Source of the DNA: Sycon ciliatum | Taxonomy: Eukaryota > Porifera > Calcarea > Leucosolenida > Sycettidae | Assembly: GCF_964019385.1 (NCBI RefSeq) | Contig: NC_088653.1 | Location: forward strand, 13,333,154-13,397,153 | Direction: 5' to 3' | Length of the DNA: 64,000 bases | In this document: positions 43,587-54,862 of the stretch, one piece after another | How positions within the stretch are numbered: the stretch's first letter is position 1 | Layout: each line of letters starts with the position of its first letter | Translations under genes and position numbers: made by a program | Notes under the pieces: generated by a model | Databases searched by the model: none | What the model saw: only the letters and a program-made list of their open reading frames with translations | What the model was told of the DNA's origin: nothing

Positions 43587-44990
43587 CTAGTCCTCGACGA
43601 ACAGCAAGTTCCCAGACGGGGCCATTTCCCGGAGGAGGCTGGACGAGCACTTGTTGGAGAGCTGCCCCATCAGTCTTTGCCGCCACATGACCGAGAAGCT
43701 ATTAGCGTTATCACCCACAAAAGACACTGCGACCTGCAGGGGCTGCGTGATCTTCTTGGCTGGTCGCCCAGAATCCACTGCGGCCCAAGCCGCCGAAACG
43801 AGCGCAGCACACACCCGAGCTTGGACTGCCGTCATAGCTATATCAGTCTTCCGGCCAAAGCCCAGTGACGGGAGGTCGCGTACAAAATTATCCAGGCGAG
43901 GACACTGGGCCTCCTTCACCTCCAGAAATGGGCAGATTTTTTTCAATTCTGCCTTCTGCTTGGAGATGAGAGACCGCTGGGCATTAGCACGGAGGAAAGC
44001 CTCAATATGCGCTGGTGGGTGCCAAGAGTCCTTTGCACCTAAGCGCGACGGGTCAAAGACCTCGTCCTCGTGATCACGGTCAGGTGAGGAGCCCGTGTAA
44101 CTAGAGGAGAAAACCTCGCACGAGGAGCACGACCCACTACTAGATCCGGAGTCCGTGGATGAGGACCGGGAGCGTCTGCCCAACGAACGTCGACGACCAG
44201 GAGAGATGGAAACTCTCCGCCCAGCTCCCTCGGCCAAGGCCCGAGAGGGCACGACATCGCCGGGTCCCGACCCGGACTCACTCGACGAACGACGATGTCG
44301 TCGTTTAGATCGATCCCCAGTCCCGGTTCCATGCCCTCGTACAGAGGGAGCCCTATGGGGTTTTGGTGAAGCTGTTGGGGATCGGTAACGATACCCCAAG
44401 CTCTGCGAGCGGGACCTTATGCGGAAATCCCGTTGAGGGCGCATGTGCGGACTGCCTGCTCGCGGACTGGCCTTTTCGAGTCCCCGACGGTGTTCTTGAT
44501 GGGAAAATGGCGATCGAGAACGGGAACGACCGTGGTCCAACTCATTGTCGGAAACAAGGACATGCAAACCTGGGGATTTGTCCCTAGCAAAACGTGCATG
44601 ACCATCGTATCCCACAGATTCGTCATCTGAGGCCGGAGGGCTCTCAGTGGCAACCCTGTGTGAATCTACCCTTGAGGGTCTTGGAGGTGGTGTCTGCCGT
44701 GTGCCAATTTGTGAGCCGCCGGCAGTGGCGGAATGACCTGTTTGTCTACCGCCGGAGTGAGCGGGTGGATCATTTTGTATGCTGCTGGCGGAGGCGGATG
44801 GACCATTTTGTATTCCGCTGGTAGGGTGGAGGGACCGACTTGTATTCCGCTGTTTGGGGCGGAGGGACCATTTTGTATCCCGCCAGTGGGGACGGATGCA
44901 GCTTTAAAAGCCAAACGCACCTCAGGGTCAGCCAACAACGAAATAGAATCCGAGGGGGGCCATCATCGTGAAATCTACGCTAGGGGAAAC
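43587..44990 (-). mobile_element. DIRS-like retroelement gag region, minus strand
   Basis: An open minus-strand reading of 342 residues (44615-43587) begins with an Arg/Ser-rich stretch (RSRSRSPFSHQEHRR and so on). It then has the block IEAFLRANAQRSLISKQKAE, KKICPFLEVKEAQCPRLDNF and ITQPLQVAVSFVGDNAN, a pattern known from ORF1 of DIRS-type elements. Upstream (44938-44666) is a proline-rich stretch coded by degenerate 33-36-bp repeats (GGACCATTTTGTATTCCGC). No reverse transcriptase, recombinase or terminal repeat is nearby. The element is incomplete with at least one break. Confidence 0.65.
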
Positions 44991-45390
44991 TGAATCACAA
45001 AAGGAAAAAAAACCCGTCAAAGTTACAAACAAAGAGAGAGAAAAAACTTGCAAACCACTCTTTACTTGCAGAGAAAACAAGGGAAATGGAGGCAGGCAGT
45101 GGCACAGGGGTTATCCAGGGCAGTGGTTATAATGGTGTTTGGCGTTAAAAAATGCTGGTATTTCTAGCGGGTTTGCAGAGAAAACGAAGGGGCCACTATA
45201 GTGTTACATGAAGCAGAGCCTCTGCAGCTGCAGTGCAACTACACGGGTGCACGTGCTCCACGACAGCTTTTGCGAGTGCACCTGATTGTAGTGTGGACAG
45301 AGCACCGCGTGTACGTCACGTACATTCACGTACGTTGACTGCACGGCACGCCATTTTTATTACCTAGTCTGGGCCGGCCCTAACGGCGAA
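44991..45390. other. No gene seen
   Basis: Non-coding. 45255-45345 contains several GTACGT/CACGT words. Confidence 0.4.
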
Positions 45391-45552
45391 AATGGGAGTA
45401 AGGGTCAAAATGGGAGTAAGGGTCAAAATGGTAGTAAGGGTCAAAATGGGAGTAAGGGTCAAAATGGGAGTAAGGGTCAAAATGGGAGTAAGGGTCAAAA
45501 TGGGAGTAAGGGTCAAAATGGGAGTAAGGGTCAAACTGGGAGTAAGGGCCAA
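45391..45552 (+). repeat. 18-bp tandem repeat, 9 units
   Basis: Nine units of AATGGGAGTAAGGGTCAA, with single changes in units 3, 8 and 9. Being a multiple of three, it gives open frames on both strands, but no start context or splice site supports coding. Confidence 0.95.
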
Positions 45553-45690
45553 AATGTTACGAGTTTTGACAACGATCCACCAATGTAAAGGGAGAAAAAA
45601 CAGTCAGACAGTGCGACAACAAGACGCAAAACTGACAGAGGTACTGAGACATTGAACGACCTGACACCTAGCGCCAACAAATCTACGAAT
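45553..45690 (+). repeat. Dispersed repeat R1, copy
   Basis: Contains AAAATGTTACGAGTTTTGAC, ATCCACCAATGTAA, GTACTGAGACATTGAACGAC and CTGACACCTAGCGCCAAC, matching the R1 copies in order. It starts where the 18-bp array ends. Confidence 0.75.
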
Positions 45691-46168
45691 TGAAAAACAA
45701 CAACCTACTTGTATCACTTGGAAGCTTTATGTGCAGAAAGGTCAAATGAGGGGAAGATAATGCAACAAAGATGTGCACGAGGTATATCATTCGGGAGGAA
45801 AGAATGTCGAAAGCTACAGAATGGTCAGGAGATTGGTAAGACCATTTGACAGATCGGTCTAACTGCAACTCAAAAACGCGAATCAACCAATGAGGAATTA
45901 CATTATTTTCTCTGACCAATAGCATACTTGAAGTATGGACTAAAGAATTTGCACAATTTTCTGATCGCAAGATATAGTTTGGCTCCACTATTATAATGTG
46001 TTAATGGGAGTTGTGATAATTCTCAGCATGGGCATTAGAAAAGTCATTAGTTTCTTGAATCTGCAACGTATTCAAAATCAACTGCTGTTCTGGTTTACAG
46101 AGCTATGTGCAATGTTTACTAAGAGGTCTTTCACTTTCTTGTCGTTTTACCATTTTTCATTCTACCAG

Positions 46169-46285
46169 TACAACATGACATGCCTGGACTCTGCAGTAGC
46201 AAGGAGTTTGGACGACAACTCTTTACCTAACTTAAGGGCAATTGTCCGCCATCTTGAGAGCAAGTACCCAGAGGAGCAGGAGAAG
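46169..46285 (+). CDS. Linker exon of the ankyrin-Roc GTPase gene
   Basis: A 117-bp, phase-0 exon (39 codons) between TTCATTCTACCAG and a GTAAGC donor. It begins YNMTCLDSAVARSLDDNSLP and ends HLESKYPEEQEK. It lacks TPLH, so it is not a standard ankyrin repeat; LRAIVRHLESKY is probably an amphipathic helix that caps the repeats or links them to the GTPase. Support is splice sites, phase and position. I do not recognise the segment by itself. Confidence 0.7.
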
Positions 46286-46780
46286 GTAAGCGCAACTTAG
46301 AAAAAAAGAAAATACGTCAAAATGAATTCCCATTCGAAAACTTGCGTAACCAATGAGGTAACAATATAACTCTATTCCCTCCATACACTCACACAAAAAA
46401 GTCTCCCTGCTGCAAACACCGCTTTTGATTCACCAAATATTCAGGCATGGCTCAGTATCAGGTTACTGGTTCAAACTTATGATGGGATATGCCCAAACAT
46501 AACGTGACCCAAAAGTGACGTTCGCAGCTGAAACGTCATGCGTGGGTGTTTGGTATGAGTGCAATCATGTATGAATGGTTGCAATGCAGTTTACTAAGAC
46601 TGCGGAAAGGGTGCAATGGTTGCAAATATTAATAGCAATGAGTACACTCAATTGTCTCCTATCCGGACACCTCAGATACTGGCACGCCTCTCTACCGGGC
46701 ACCTTTAGCTTGACCACTATCCCATGCAGTGAACAGTTGGTTTGTGAGTGAAAACAAACACACATTTTAATCAATTCATG

Positions 46781-46930
46781 GTGAAAAGAAGAAGTACAAA
46801 ATGTTACAAATTATGACTAACTGTCCACCAAAGTAACCAGATCTTATACAGTCAGCGAGTGCGACAAAAAATATGCACAACACTGACAAGGAGTACTGAG
46901 ACGTTCGGCGACCTGACAGCTAGCTCCAAA
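46781..46930 (+). repeat. Dispersed repeat R1, longest clean copy
   Basis: Runs from GGTGAAAAGAAGAAGTACAA through AACTGTCCACCAAAGTAACC and GTCAGCGAGTGCGAC to CTGACAGCTAGCTCC. The order matches the copies at 22.6, 23.1 and 45.6 kb. Confidence 0.8.
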
Positions 46931-47544
46931 ACTTCAATTTTCATTTTTTTTAAATTTAATTGGCTCACCATCCGAACTGAATTTCATCAATTCATTATTT
47001 TTTATCCTGAACATGCGTACTACGTGCCAAAAAACTGCTTCAAAACTGGTATAATAGATGGTAGACAATATGTTCTAATATACGGGCAAATCTGAGATAC
47101 GGGCAGTGCATAGTCCCAAGGAGCCCGGATAAGATACGTTCGATTTCATATTGAATCGCGCACTCCAGTAATAAATGACGGCTTTGAGCAGCAAAGCCAA
47201 GTTAGCCCACGCATGCACGTGTTGGTCCCGGGTTCGTCACGCGGCACGTGCACCTGATGAATAAAAAAATTAATAATATTTTTCCGAAAATGGCGGATGT
47301 AAAAAATATAAGTTTACGTGGCCGCTTTGCCTTGCCTTGTGTCAGCAAAGCAACATCCTTGTCAACAATTTCTGTCAGCCAGTTGGTCAAGGTGGCTCAG
47401 GGCTGTGTTTTCTTCCCTCCCTCCCTCCCATTAGACATGACATGTTTCGTGCTGCGTGACGAGGTCCAAGGAGGGTAAAATGCATTTGCCTCTCAGTGGT
47501 GTGCTGTACTGTTTCAGTGTTGTAACAGCTGTATGTTGTTGCGT
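46931..47544. other. Intron sequence, no feature supported
   Basis: A weak B-box-like word (GGGTTCGTCAC, 47229-47239) is present but has no A box at tRNA spacing. Nothing else recognised. Confidence 0.35.
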
Positions 47545-47790
47545 GGTTGACCCGCCGGTTGAGGCATGGGTGGTCAACTGGGTCTGTTGTATCGGTGTGT
47601 TCCCGTTTGAAGTTGCCGGGCCACCATGTGGTTGACCCGCCGAAAATGGAGGCATGGGTGGTCAACTGTGTCTGTTGTATCGGTGTGTTCCCGTTTGAAG
47701 TTGCCGGGCCACCATGTGGTTGACCCGCCTGTTTGAAGTTGCCAGGCATGGGTGGTCAACTTTGTATCTGTCTCAGTGAAGTTGCAATGC
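47545..47790 (+). repeat. Tandem repeat of ~87 bp, nearly three units
   Basis: Units start GGTTGACCCGCC at 47545, about 47631 and about 47718. They share GGCATGGGTGGTCAACT, TGTTGTATCGGTGTGTTCCC and AGTTGCCGGGCCACCATGTG. The third is shortened. GGTTGACC and GGTCAACT give inverted words within each unit. Confidence 0.85.
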
Positions 47791-48049
47791 CTACATTGCT
47801 GTGACTCGCCCGATTGCTGTTGCCGGGCACCTATGGTTTTATTTGAGATAATCTCTGCTGGCTTATTACATAATTCTTGGCTCAATTTTATCCACGGTGT
47901 CGCTCAATGCACAGTCTCGTCAAAATGTATCAGACAAAATGTGAAGAGAAAAAAAAGAAGAAAAAAAAACTATGGCAAACCCCACTACCTTGCATTCTAT
48001 TTCCCTGGTGTATGTGTGTCCGCATTTTGTGCATTGGGCACGCGCATGT

Positions 48050-48052
<3 letters not shown>

Positions 48053-48115
<63 letters not shown>
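48053..48115 (+). repeat. TG microsatellite
   Basis: About 30 TG dinucleotides on the + strand, ending GCGCGCGTACATGCGC. Confidence 0.95.
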
Positions 48116-48121
<6 letters not shown>

Positions 48122-48569
48122 ACATGCGCAAGAGCGCGCCTGGATAAGTGTGTGTATGTGTGTTTTGTTTGTTTGAAGTTTGTTGAGCTTATGCGTGCAT
48201 GCACGTGGGTTAATAACTATTTAAAAGCATTTTGGGACCCAGTATTGACGACAGGACTGAGAAGGATCTCCTGTGATGGGATTCTAGCTTAGTATTCTCT
48301 TTGACGTTACATGTATATGTACTACTTATACAAGTTTATTACTCTCTTATTATTGACCGCCACAGAAACGTGTGATCTCTGAGCGGTCAACTATCACCAG
48401 TGCATGCGAAAACGTGTCTTCGGGGGAAACCGATTTCTTTCAGAATTTTGAGAAAATCGCTCGGAAAGAAGAGTTATATTTTTTTGTGGCTCGATCGCGG
48501 ATCTTGTCTACATTCCTAATCGATCTCAAGACGACAAGAGAAGCGACAAGCGATCGACTTGCAGCAATC

Positions 48570-49760
48570 ATCATGGACGTGGCGGCGCAGGAGGAGTTGC
48601 AAGTAGCACTTGAGGAAGGGCCTCTGAGTAGACACACTCGCGGCAGACGCCGAACAGCACGTCGATTGAGCTGTGCCGCTCGCGTGATTATCGTCGGCGC
48701 GTCCGAAGAGATCGGCAAGGTTTACTGTTGACGAGGAAGACGACACTTTATTTGGCAAGTCGAGAGTCGGAGCAGTCGGCAACTAGCAGCTGTACTGCTC
48801 ACAGTGACTCTGACAAAGCCCCAGCTAAGCGTCCGGGAGTGAAAGACTCCTGCGTTGAGGTTGAAGGCGAGTCGAGAGCGGATGAATTAGGCGGAGATTC
48901 TGTGGACTCTGCAAGTGACGATGAGCAGGACACGTTTCAGAGCATTGCCGCTGTGGACTCACTAATTCTCCAAGGCTGTGGCTGCGTTTCGAAACTACCA
49001 TTTCAGCAGCTTCACGTCTAGCGCAATCCTCCATTACGACGATGAAATCCAAGGACCTCGGCTTTTTTATATTGGTGTGCTGGCTGCGCTGCACGCATGA
49101 CGATCCTGTCGACTATCGTGCATCAGTCGACAGCTTCCGCAACGGAACGGACGCGCATCACATTTGGATAAACTGTGATGGGATACATCGTGTGTGGAAC
49201 CGTGTTTATGCAGCTCCATGTGGTTGGCAGAACATGACTGTGTGCAAGTGGACAAGGAAAACCATACTATGTCAATAGCTGTCATCCTGGTGCACATGGA
49301 AATCTGGCAATGTGCCTTGGAATAAATTTAGTGCAGAAGTGGGAGACAGAGCGCAGCAGTTTATCCTAAACTACAGCTTAGTGTTCAGTCTCCCTCTGTC
49401 TGCTGCACCAAGAGGGAGGAGTGGGGAATCTCCCATAAACTTACCTACATATGTCGCCTACAAGTTTGTCCTTTTGGAACATGTCGAGCAGTCTGGCGAA
49501 TCGCAAACCTTGGGTTAACGTATATTTTTGTTTTTGTCGACTAAGAAGTACAAGTCCATCGAGTTCATGACGCGACGGATGGATGTGTGCAACAAGTGTG
49601 AGCTGCTCCAGGACGATATTCGTTCGTCTCGTGCATAGGATGAAAAGAATTCTGCAATGGAACCACTCCGTGACCATGTTGTCTTTGCACAAAAAGAACG
49701 CTAGTTCTTGTTAGCTCAATGTCACAAGAACTTGCTGGACAATGTTGCCCGGTTTTTTAC
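48570..49760 (+). pseudogene. DNA-transposon transposase relic
   Basis: Broken + strand readings give, in order, MDVAAQEELQVALEEGPL (48573), an acidic stretch (DSASDDEQDTFQSIAAVDSL) ending in a GCGC zinc-type box (about 48905-48990), RAQQFILNYSLVFSLPLSAA (49340-49400) and FMTRRMDVCNKCELLQDDIR (49562-49630), followed by KNSAMEPLRDHVVFAQKER. This order (acidic N-terminus, GCxC box, FI.NYS, D.C..C.....I) matches a transposase-like family common in marine invertebrate genomes whose formal name I cannot give. It is interrupted by stops and frameshifts. The similar acidic GCxC piece in the 851-bp relic at 5664 suggests the two are related. Confidence 0.6.
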
Positions 49761-50375
49761 AGGAGAACAAGGCAGCCTTCATTGAATGTCTTGGCCAATT
49801 CTAAAGGCTGATACGCAAAAGCTGTTGCTTCTTTCAGCGACACTGTAGACAATGCATTATACAAGGCATATTCTATGTTGGACAATGCCATAGAAATCAT
49901 GGTATCTATGTACTTTCAAATGTGATCTCCAACTTCATCTTCCACAGAGGTGTTCTCTAGACCCCTGTGATTGATTTTCAAGAAAGAAAAAATTGCCCTT
50001 AGACACGGTATTGCATGCACTGGCCCATATAATGACCGCTTATATTGACCACTTATATTGACCACTTAGAGGCCATCTGGCATAATCCATAATTTTCACG
50101 GAATGATTTTTTGTTTGTTTTGACCTTCCCCCACCCACCCACCCCCTTCAACGAAAAATATATTGAAAAATGACAGCTAGAATGGATCGATGCTTCAGCT
50201 ATCAATCATTTTCAAAAGGAAACTCTCCTCAACCCACACCACAGTACACTCGCCAGGAGTAAGAAGCAAGTTTTGAAGCACTGAGTGTCGTGACTACGTC
50301 CCCACCCTAGAAGCATATATGCACTGCTAAATGCACTGCTATTCTGACTAGTAACCAGAAAATTGTGGAAATTGC
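49761..50375. other. No gene seen
   Basis: Non-coding intron sequence. ATATTGACCACTT is doubled near 50042-50070, and 50125-50155 is C-rich. Confidence 0.4.
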
Positions 50376-50379
50376 GGAC

Positions 50380-51496
50380 ATCCTCATCGACCAGGGTTAT
50401 GCTGACGTCGCCTCCATTCAAATCACCGGATGAGCCTGCAAGGTAACGTTCTGTAGCCAATCCACTACAAAGTCCATTGCAGAACACGGTTTCTTTCTTG
50501 GCGAAACACATAATATTGTTGTCCACCATTCTCTCTCATTGCATGTGCACATCTTTGATGTCCCGATTTGGATCTCCGATGCCGCCATCATACATGCACT
50601 CACAAAATACGGTACGGTACAAGGCACCATTCGCCACGGCTGTACCCGCACAAAGTTGGGGCGCATTTGTCGGAACAGGCATACGCTTCGCAACTGTCCG
50701 CGTGAACAACGGTTGTAGGCAGGTGCCATCATTCTTGCGGACAGTCGAAGGCAATACCTTCCGCGTGAAGCACGAGGGCCAGGCGCCAACTTGCCGCCTT
50801 TGCAACTCAGAAAATCACCTTGCCGGCTCCTGCCCTAAATTGAACAAGCTACAAAACACACGGACCCGCATTTCAACCAATACACAGACCCAAAACGACG
50901 ACCCAGCGCCAGATCCGACACCGAAGACAGCCCTGCCATGCCACGCCAGCTTATGGTACGCACAGGTAGCGAGCCCGGTCCCTGCCAGCACACTCGTACA
51001 GGAAATCACCGAATCAACCAACACACAGACCCAAAACGACGATCCAGCACCAGATCCGACAGCCTCCAAAGGCCAGGCCAGCTTACTGTACGCACATGTA
51101 GCATCCCCTGTGACCCCTGCTAGCTCACTCCAACAGGAAGTCACTGAACACATCCATCCCAGCAAAAGTGCAGACCTGCACGGACACACTGCCAGTGCCT
51201 CCGATGAGCACCAAACTCGTACTCGTAGAACTAGTACAGATATCGATCGAGCCAACGAGAGAGCAGTCTGTGCACTATCAACCAGTATGAGCATGTATTG
51301 CCACTCACCAGGCTCACCTTGCACGCCAGCGGAAGACGGCAGAAACGACGAGAGCCTACTTGAGGAAGATGGAAATCGCGCCGAACAACTCCTGCAGAAG
51401 CTCAATGCAGCAGAGGAAGAATGGAAACTCTACACTAGACGTCGCAGACGCAGACGCCACCAACTAGAGCAGACGCCCCCAGACACACAACAGTGA
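50380..51496 (+). mobile_element. LINE ORF1-like protein with CCHC zinc knuckle
   Basis: The open frame from about 50670 to 51496 has a CCHC knuckle (CRLCNSENHLAGSCPKL), a Thr/Pro-rich tail with an internal duplication (NTQTQNDDPAPDPT twice, about 140 bp apart) and a basic stretch (TRRRRRRRHQLEQ). Just upstream, in another frame, HIFDVPIWISDAAIIHALTK is the RNA-binding part that should precede the knuckle, so a frameshift near 50640 breaks the gene. ORF1 proteins of L1/jockey-type LINEs coat the element RNA. No ORF2 of the same orientation follows. Confidence 0.65.
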
Positions 51497-51539
51497 TTGC
51501 TGTTGGACTAGAGCCCAATGACGATGCTGATTTACGAAG

Positions 51540-54060
51540 AGTTCTTATAAATGAGTGAAGTGATGGACGCTGGCTGTCGGTGAGAGAAGTAGTAATGGTC
51601 TGGATGTATTCTTTATGGGCTACACGTGCTATATTCTGCTGACGTTTGTACTGCGTTGCATTGGACGGGGTAGGGTATTTTTATAGATGCTGTAGAGGTC
51701 ATGCTTTCTCTTAATGCCTGCCCTGAGCACTGGTGTCATCCATAGTGGATTCTGGCATGAAGGGCGACTTCGGTTTCTGGTGGTTTACCCTTTAAGAGCC
51801 ACAGGAAAATTTCAAAATTCTGCATTTTTCGTGTTCCTTGGATCATAGCTTCAGTTCTACTCACTCAATCCTCACAATCTAGGGCTTCCTGGAACGGTCC
51901 CCATGAGAGGAAGAGAATGAGGTCAATCATGATAGCCAGCACACCGTCTATCCAGCGCTAGATCGCAGCGACAGTACGAAAAATGCCCCCAATGCGTCCA
52001 ATTGCGTCCCGCTCCAGATAGTTCATTTTACTCGATCGTGGAGTTCCAATTTTTTCGCTGTGTACTCTTGACAATATCAACAGTGAAACCCTTGCAAATT
52101 CGAGTAAACCAGTGTGACGAAAAGTCTCAAAATTCTCAATACTAAAGTCGCACTGCGCGCTTTTGAAATTGCCGCTATCGCGGCACAACTTACGAGTGAT
52201 TTATCTCAGGAACCGTTGCTCGCAGCGCTTCGCGGATTGTTTCTTCCGACAGGTGAGAGTTTTCTCTTCGCCCTGGATATTTCGATCACTGGATTTGAAA
52301 TTGGACTGAGTTACGATCTTTTGAAGTTTTGCATTTGAATGCGTCGTTTACGACGCATTCAAGTATAGGGCGGCTCTTAAAGGGTTAACTGGTGATCGCG
52401 GTGAGAAGAGCAGACTGAGAGAGACGATTCGAGGACAGACGAGAAGTTAGAAACGGCTGTATCAATATCAAGGCCGCATAAAAGGTCACTCCAGTGAGTT
52501 GCGGCAATTTCAGCATTGACGCTTTCCCATTGCGATTGAGTGAGCAAGTGATGGCTGAAGCGAGGCGGTGCAGTGTCAGATGTGGACTTTCGAGACTGTG
52601 CTATGTCTTTAGCTATGGAGAGCCTGCCGAGGACGATTAAGTGATCGGAGGCACCCAGGGGGCTCGGGGATTCAATGGATGTGAACTTCTCGGGAATGTT
52701 TGTGGCGACCAGGTCCAGGCAGCCACAGGGCCCATTGGATGTAAGATGGGTGGGAAACGTAACAAGTTGAGACAGTGCTATGGAGCGAAAACGGTTACAC
52801 AAGGCAGAGCCTGCAGCAGATGTTGAGTCGGAGGCACACCAGCTCTGGCAATGGGCAATAAAATCACCAGTTACAATGGTAGATTATGGAGCAGGTAGCT
52901 TAATGAGTGTCTACAAAATATTGTAGGTCAGCAGCGTGCTGGTTAGGGGGTCTATACAAGCAGGCAAACGACAGTGGTTGGGATGAACCTATGGGAGTAG
53001 CTTCAACAGCAATTGCTTCAAAGTTCTGTTGGCGAAATGAGTGAATCTCTCTCACTTTGCTGAAGGCGGTAGTGAGCACCAGGATGGCAACACCCCCATA
53101 GCCTCTGAAGGGGCCAAGGTTAGAGGGAGTTTGCGGTCGGTCACGGCGGAATACTGCATAGTTCGGCAAGTGTAAAGTATGGTTGGTGGTGAGCCAAGTC
53201 TCGGTGATGCAGATAATGTCAGGCTTCTTGGCATTGCAAAGGATGGAGAGTTCACCGAGTTTGTTGTTTATTGAGCGTGCATTTATCACCGCAAAGGACA
53301 CGTGGGAAGAAGATTGAGTAGAATGGTTAGAGGAGCTGGAGATAGGATAGAAGGGCTGTGCAAAACATTTAGTGTAGAGTCCAGGCTCGAGGAAACGGTT
53401 GAAGTAGTTGGAGGGTGTGGGTTGAAGGGGAGAGCGTTGGGATTTAGGATGCATGTACTGCTCATTTGCCTACACTGTCAGAGGAGAAGCGCCATTCGCG
53501 AACACGTACGGAGGCAGGCCAGAAATCATCAAATTGGACCGTGGTGAAGTGCTCTTCAAGAACCACAACATGGGCATAAGCCAGTCCAAAATAGCGTGTT
53601 TCAGCCACAGAGCATTTGATGATGTGAACATCTTTGTTTGCGCACCACTTAGCTATTGCCTCAGCATGGCAGCCGCTGTCTATGTTGCTGACGTGGAGTG
53701 CTTTGCACCTTACACGGGAACCACCGCGTAGGAGACCCTGTGTTGACTTCTTTGTCTTGTGGAAGTATGATGTGACTGAACTGTGCGTGTACGGTGTGGG
53801 TGTTTGGTCAGCTGGGCGTTGGAATGATGGCGGTGGAGTACTACGGTGTGGCAGGCTCATCAGTTGGGCGTTGTAGAGCGGACGAGTGTTTGTGAGCCTC
53901 TGTTCAAACTGAACGGGTGCGTTGGGATTCAAATGCTGCTGCTGTGAACGTGGGGCTGGTGCTACGGTGGAATTCAAATGCTGTGTATCGGATGGGGAAC
54001 TACTCGTACATGTAGGTTCATGGTGATCAAAAGGCATACCGGTAGGTTGGGTGGGCGGGA
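51540..54060 (-). mobile_element. LINE (CR1/L2-like), ORF1 and endonuclease, minus strand, split by a MITE
   Basis: ORF1 (54037-53462, 191 residues in frame) ends with an RNA-binding fold like other CR1/L2 ORF1 proteins (KALHVSNIDSGCHAEAIAKW, YFGLAYAHVVVLEEH, SVRVREWRF). ORF2 starts at 53454, only a few bases downstream, with an apurinic-type endonuclease: INARSINNK, ICITETWL, GYGGVAILV, ACLYRPPN (to 52900), then LDLVATN and SPLGASDHLIVLGRL (52802-52395). The reading resumes beyond the MITE (51783-51540, PKSPFMPESTMDD). The reverse transcriptase is missing. A frame break separates the two halves of the endonuclease near 52850. Confidence 0.85.
51788..52384. mobile_element. piggyBac-like MITE of 597 bp, TTAA target
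   Basis: The ends read CCCTTTAAGAGCC inward on both sides and are flanked by TTTA (left) and TTAA (right). CCC starts and TTAA sites are the hallmark of piggyBac-type elements. Near the right end is a perfect palindrome, GAATGCGTCGT-TT-ACGACGCATTC (52338-52361). Removing the element rejoins the LINE reading. No transposase frame. Confidence 0.82.
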
Positions 54061-54277
54061 TAGGTGCGCGGGTTTGTGATTTTAAACTAACGTCTGCTAG
54101 CTAGCAACGGAGAGACTCAACTTCCGCTTTCAGGTCTACAATGGCTGACATCTGGCTAACTAGTTCCATAATCGGTCAATATATGAAATATAGATGTCGT
54201 AAAAGACCTCGGTGGACCTCGTTTTATTACTCGTTCTGTGCTTCATCTATTGACCTCGTTAATCGTGCAATAATATG

Positions 54278-54520
54278 CTGTATAGCAGGAAATTTTCGGA
54301 CGGAAATATTTTCGGACAAAGACGAATTTCGACCTTTCGTACGGATTATATTTTCGTACAGTGCTGCATGCTAAATACACGTGTTCGCATGCAGAACACA
54401 TGTATAGTGTACATAATTTCAAATGAACTAATTTTCGTACGGAAGTAATTTTAGTACAAAAAAGGCCGCGTACGAAATCGTACGAAAATAAATTCCGTCC
54501 GAAAATTTTCTGCTATACAG
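54278..54520. mobile_element. MITE of about 243 bp with CTGTATAGCAG ends
   Basis: Left end CTGTATAGCAGGAAATTTTC, right end reverse-complemented CTGTATAGCAGAAAATTTTC, both followed by GGACGGAA. TA flanks the right end, and the left flank reads TG. The interior is rich in TTTTCGTAC words in both directions. Tc1/mariner-like by its target. No frame. Confidence 0.8.
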
Positions 54521-54720
54521 TATACATATTAAGTTAATAACCACAAAGAAAAGTATTCTTTCTACTCATGCTACCTTGTCCGTGACCGTCTTTAATGGCA
54601 CCTCACTTCACTGCAACCCTGCTTCTCTACGGACGATTCTCTACCAACCACCTGTCCTCTTCCCTATTCCTACTTGTACAACTGTCATGGTTTTTCCTGT
54701 GTGTTCTATTGGCAATGTAG

Positions 54721-54789
54721 GTAATGGAAATTGTGCGACATGCCGCTGACAAGCCGACTGCTTGGTCACACAACCGTCGTTTTCTTCGG
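54721..54789 (+). CDS. Short linker exon of the ankyrin-Roc GTPase gene
   Basis: A 69-bp, phase-0 exon (23 codons, VMEIVRHAADKPTAWSHNRR then FLR) between an acceptor (GTGTTCTATTGGCAATGTAG) and a perfect GTAAGT donor. It would join the EEQEK end of the previous exon to the TYLQLEEF start of the Roc exon without changing frame. Too short for domain recognition; it is a helical, basic linker. An R1 repeat copy begins at its donor. Confidence 0.68.
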
Positions 54790-54862
54790 GTAAGTAGAGA
54801 AAGCACAACATGTTACGAGTTATGACTAGCTGTCCACCAATTTAACCTGATCTTCTCATTCA
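54790..54862 (+). repeat. Dispersed repeat R1, copy starting at a splice donor
   Basis: AACATGTTACGAGTTATGAC and AGCTGTCCACCAATTTAACC match the R1 core. The homologous stretch begins only about 12 bp after the exon border. Confidence 0.7.

Noticed and set aside
45364-45655. Coding potential of the 18-bp repeat (Thr-Leu-Thr-Pro or Met-Gly-Val-Arg repeats)
   Set aside because: 18 is a multiple of three, so any stop-free unit gives an open frame. No exon borders or start.
47210-47260. tRNA or SINE on the basis of GGGTTCGTCAC
   Set aside because: The B box is imperfect and no A box lies at the right distance.
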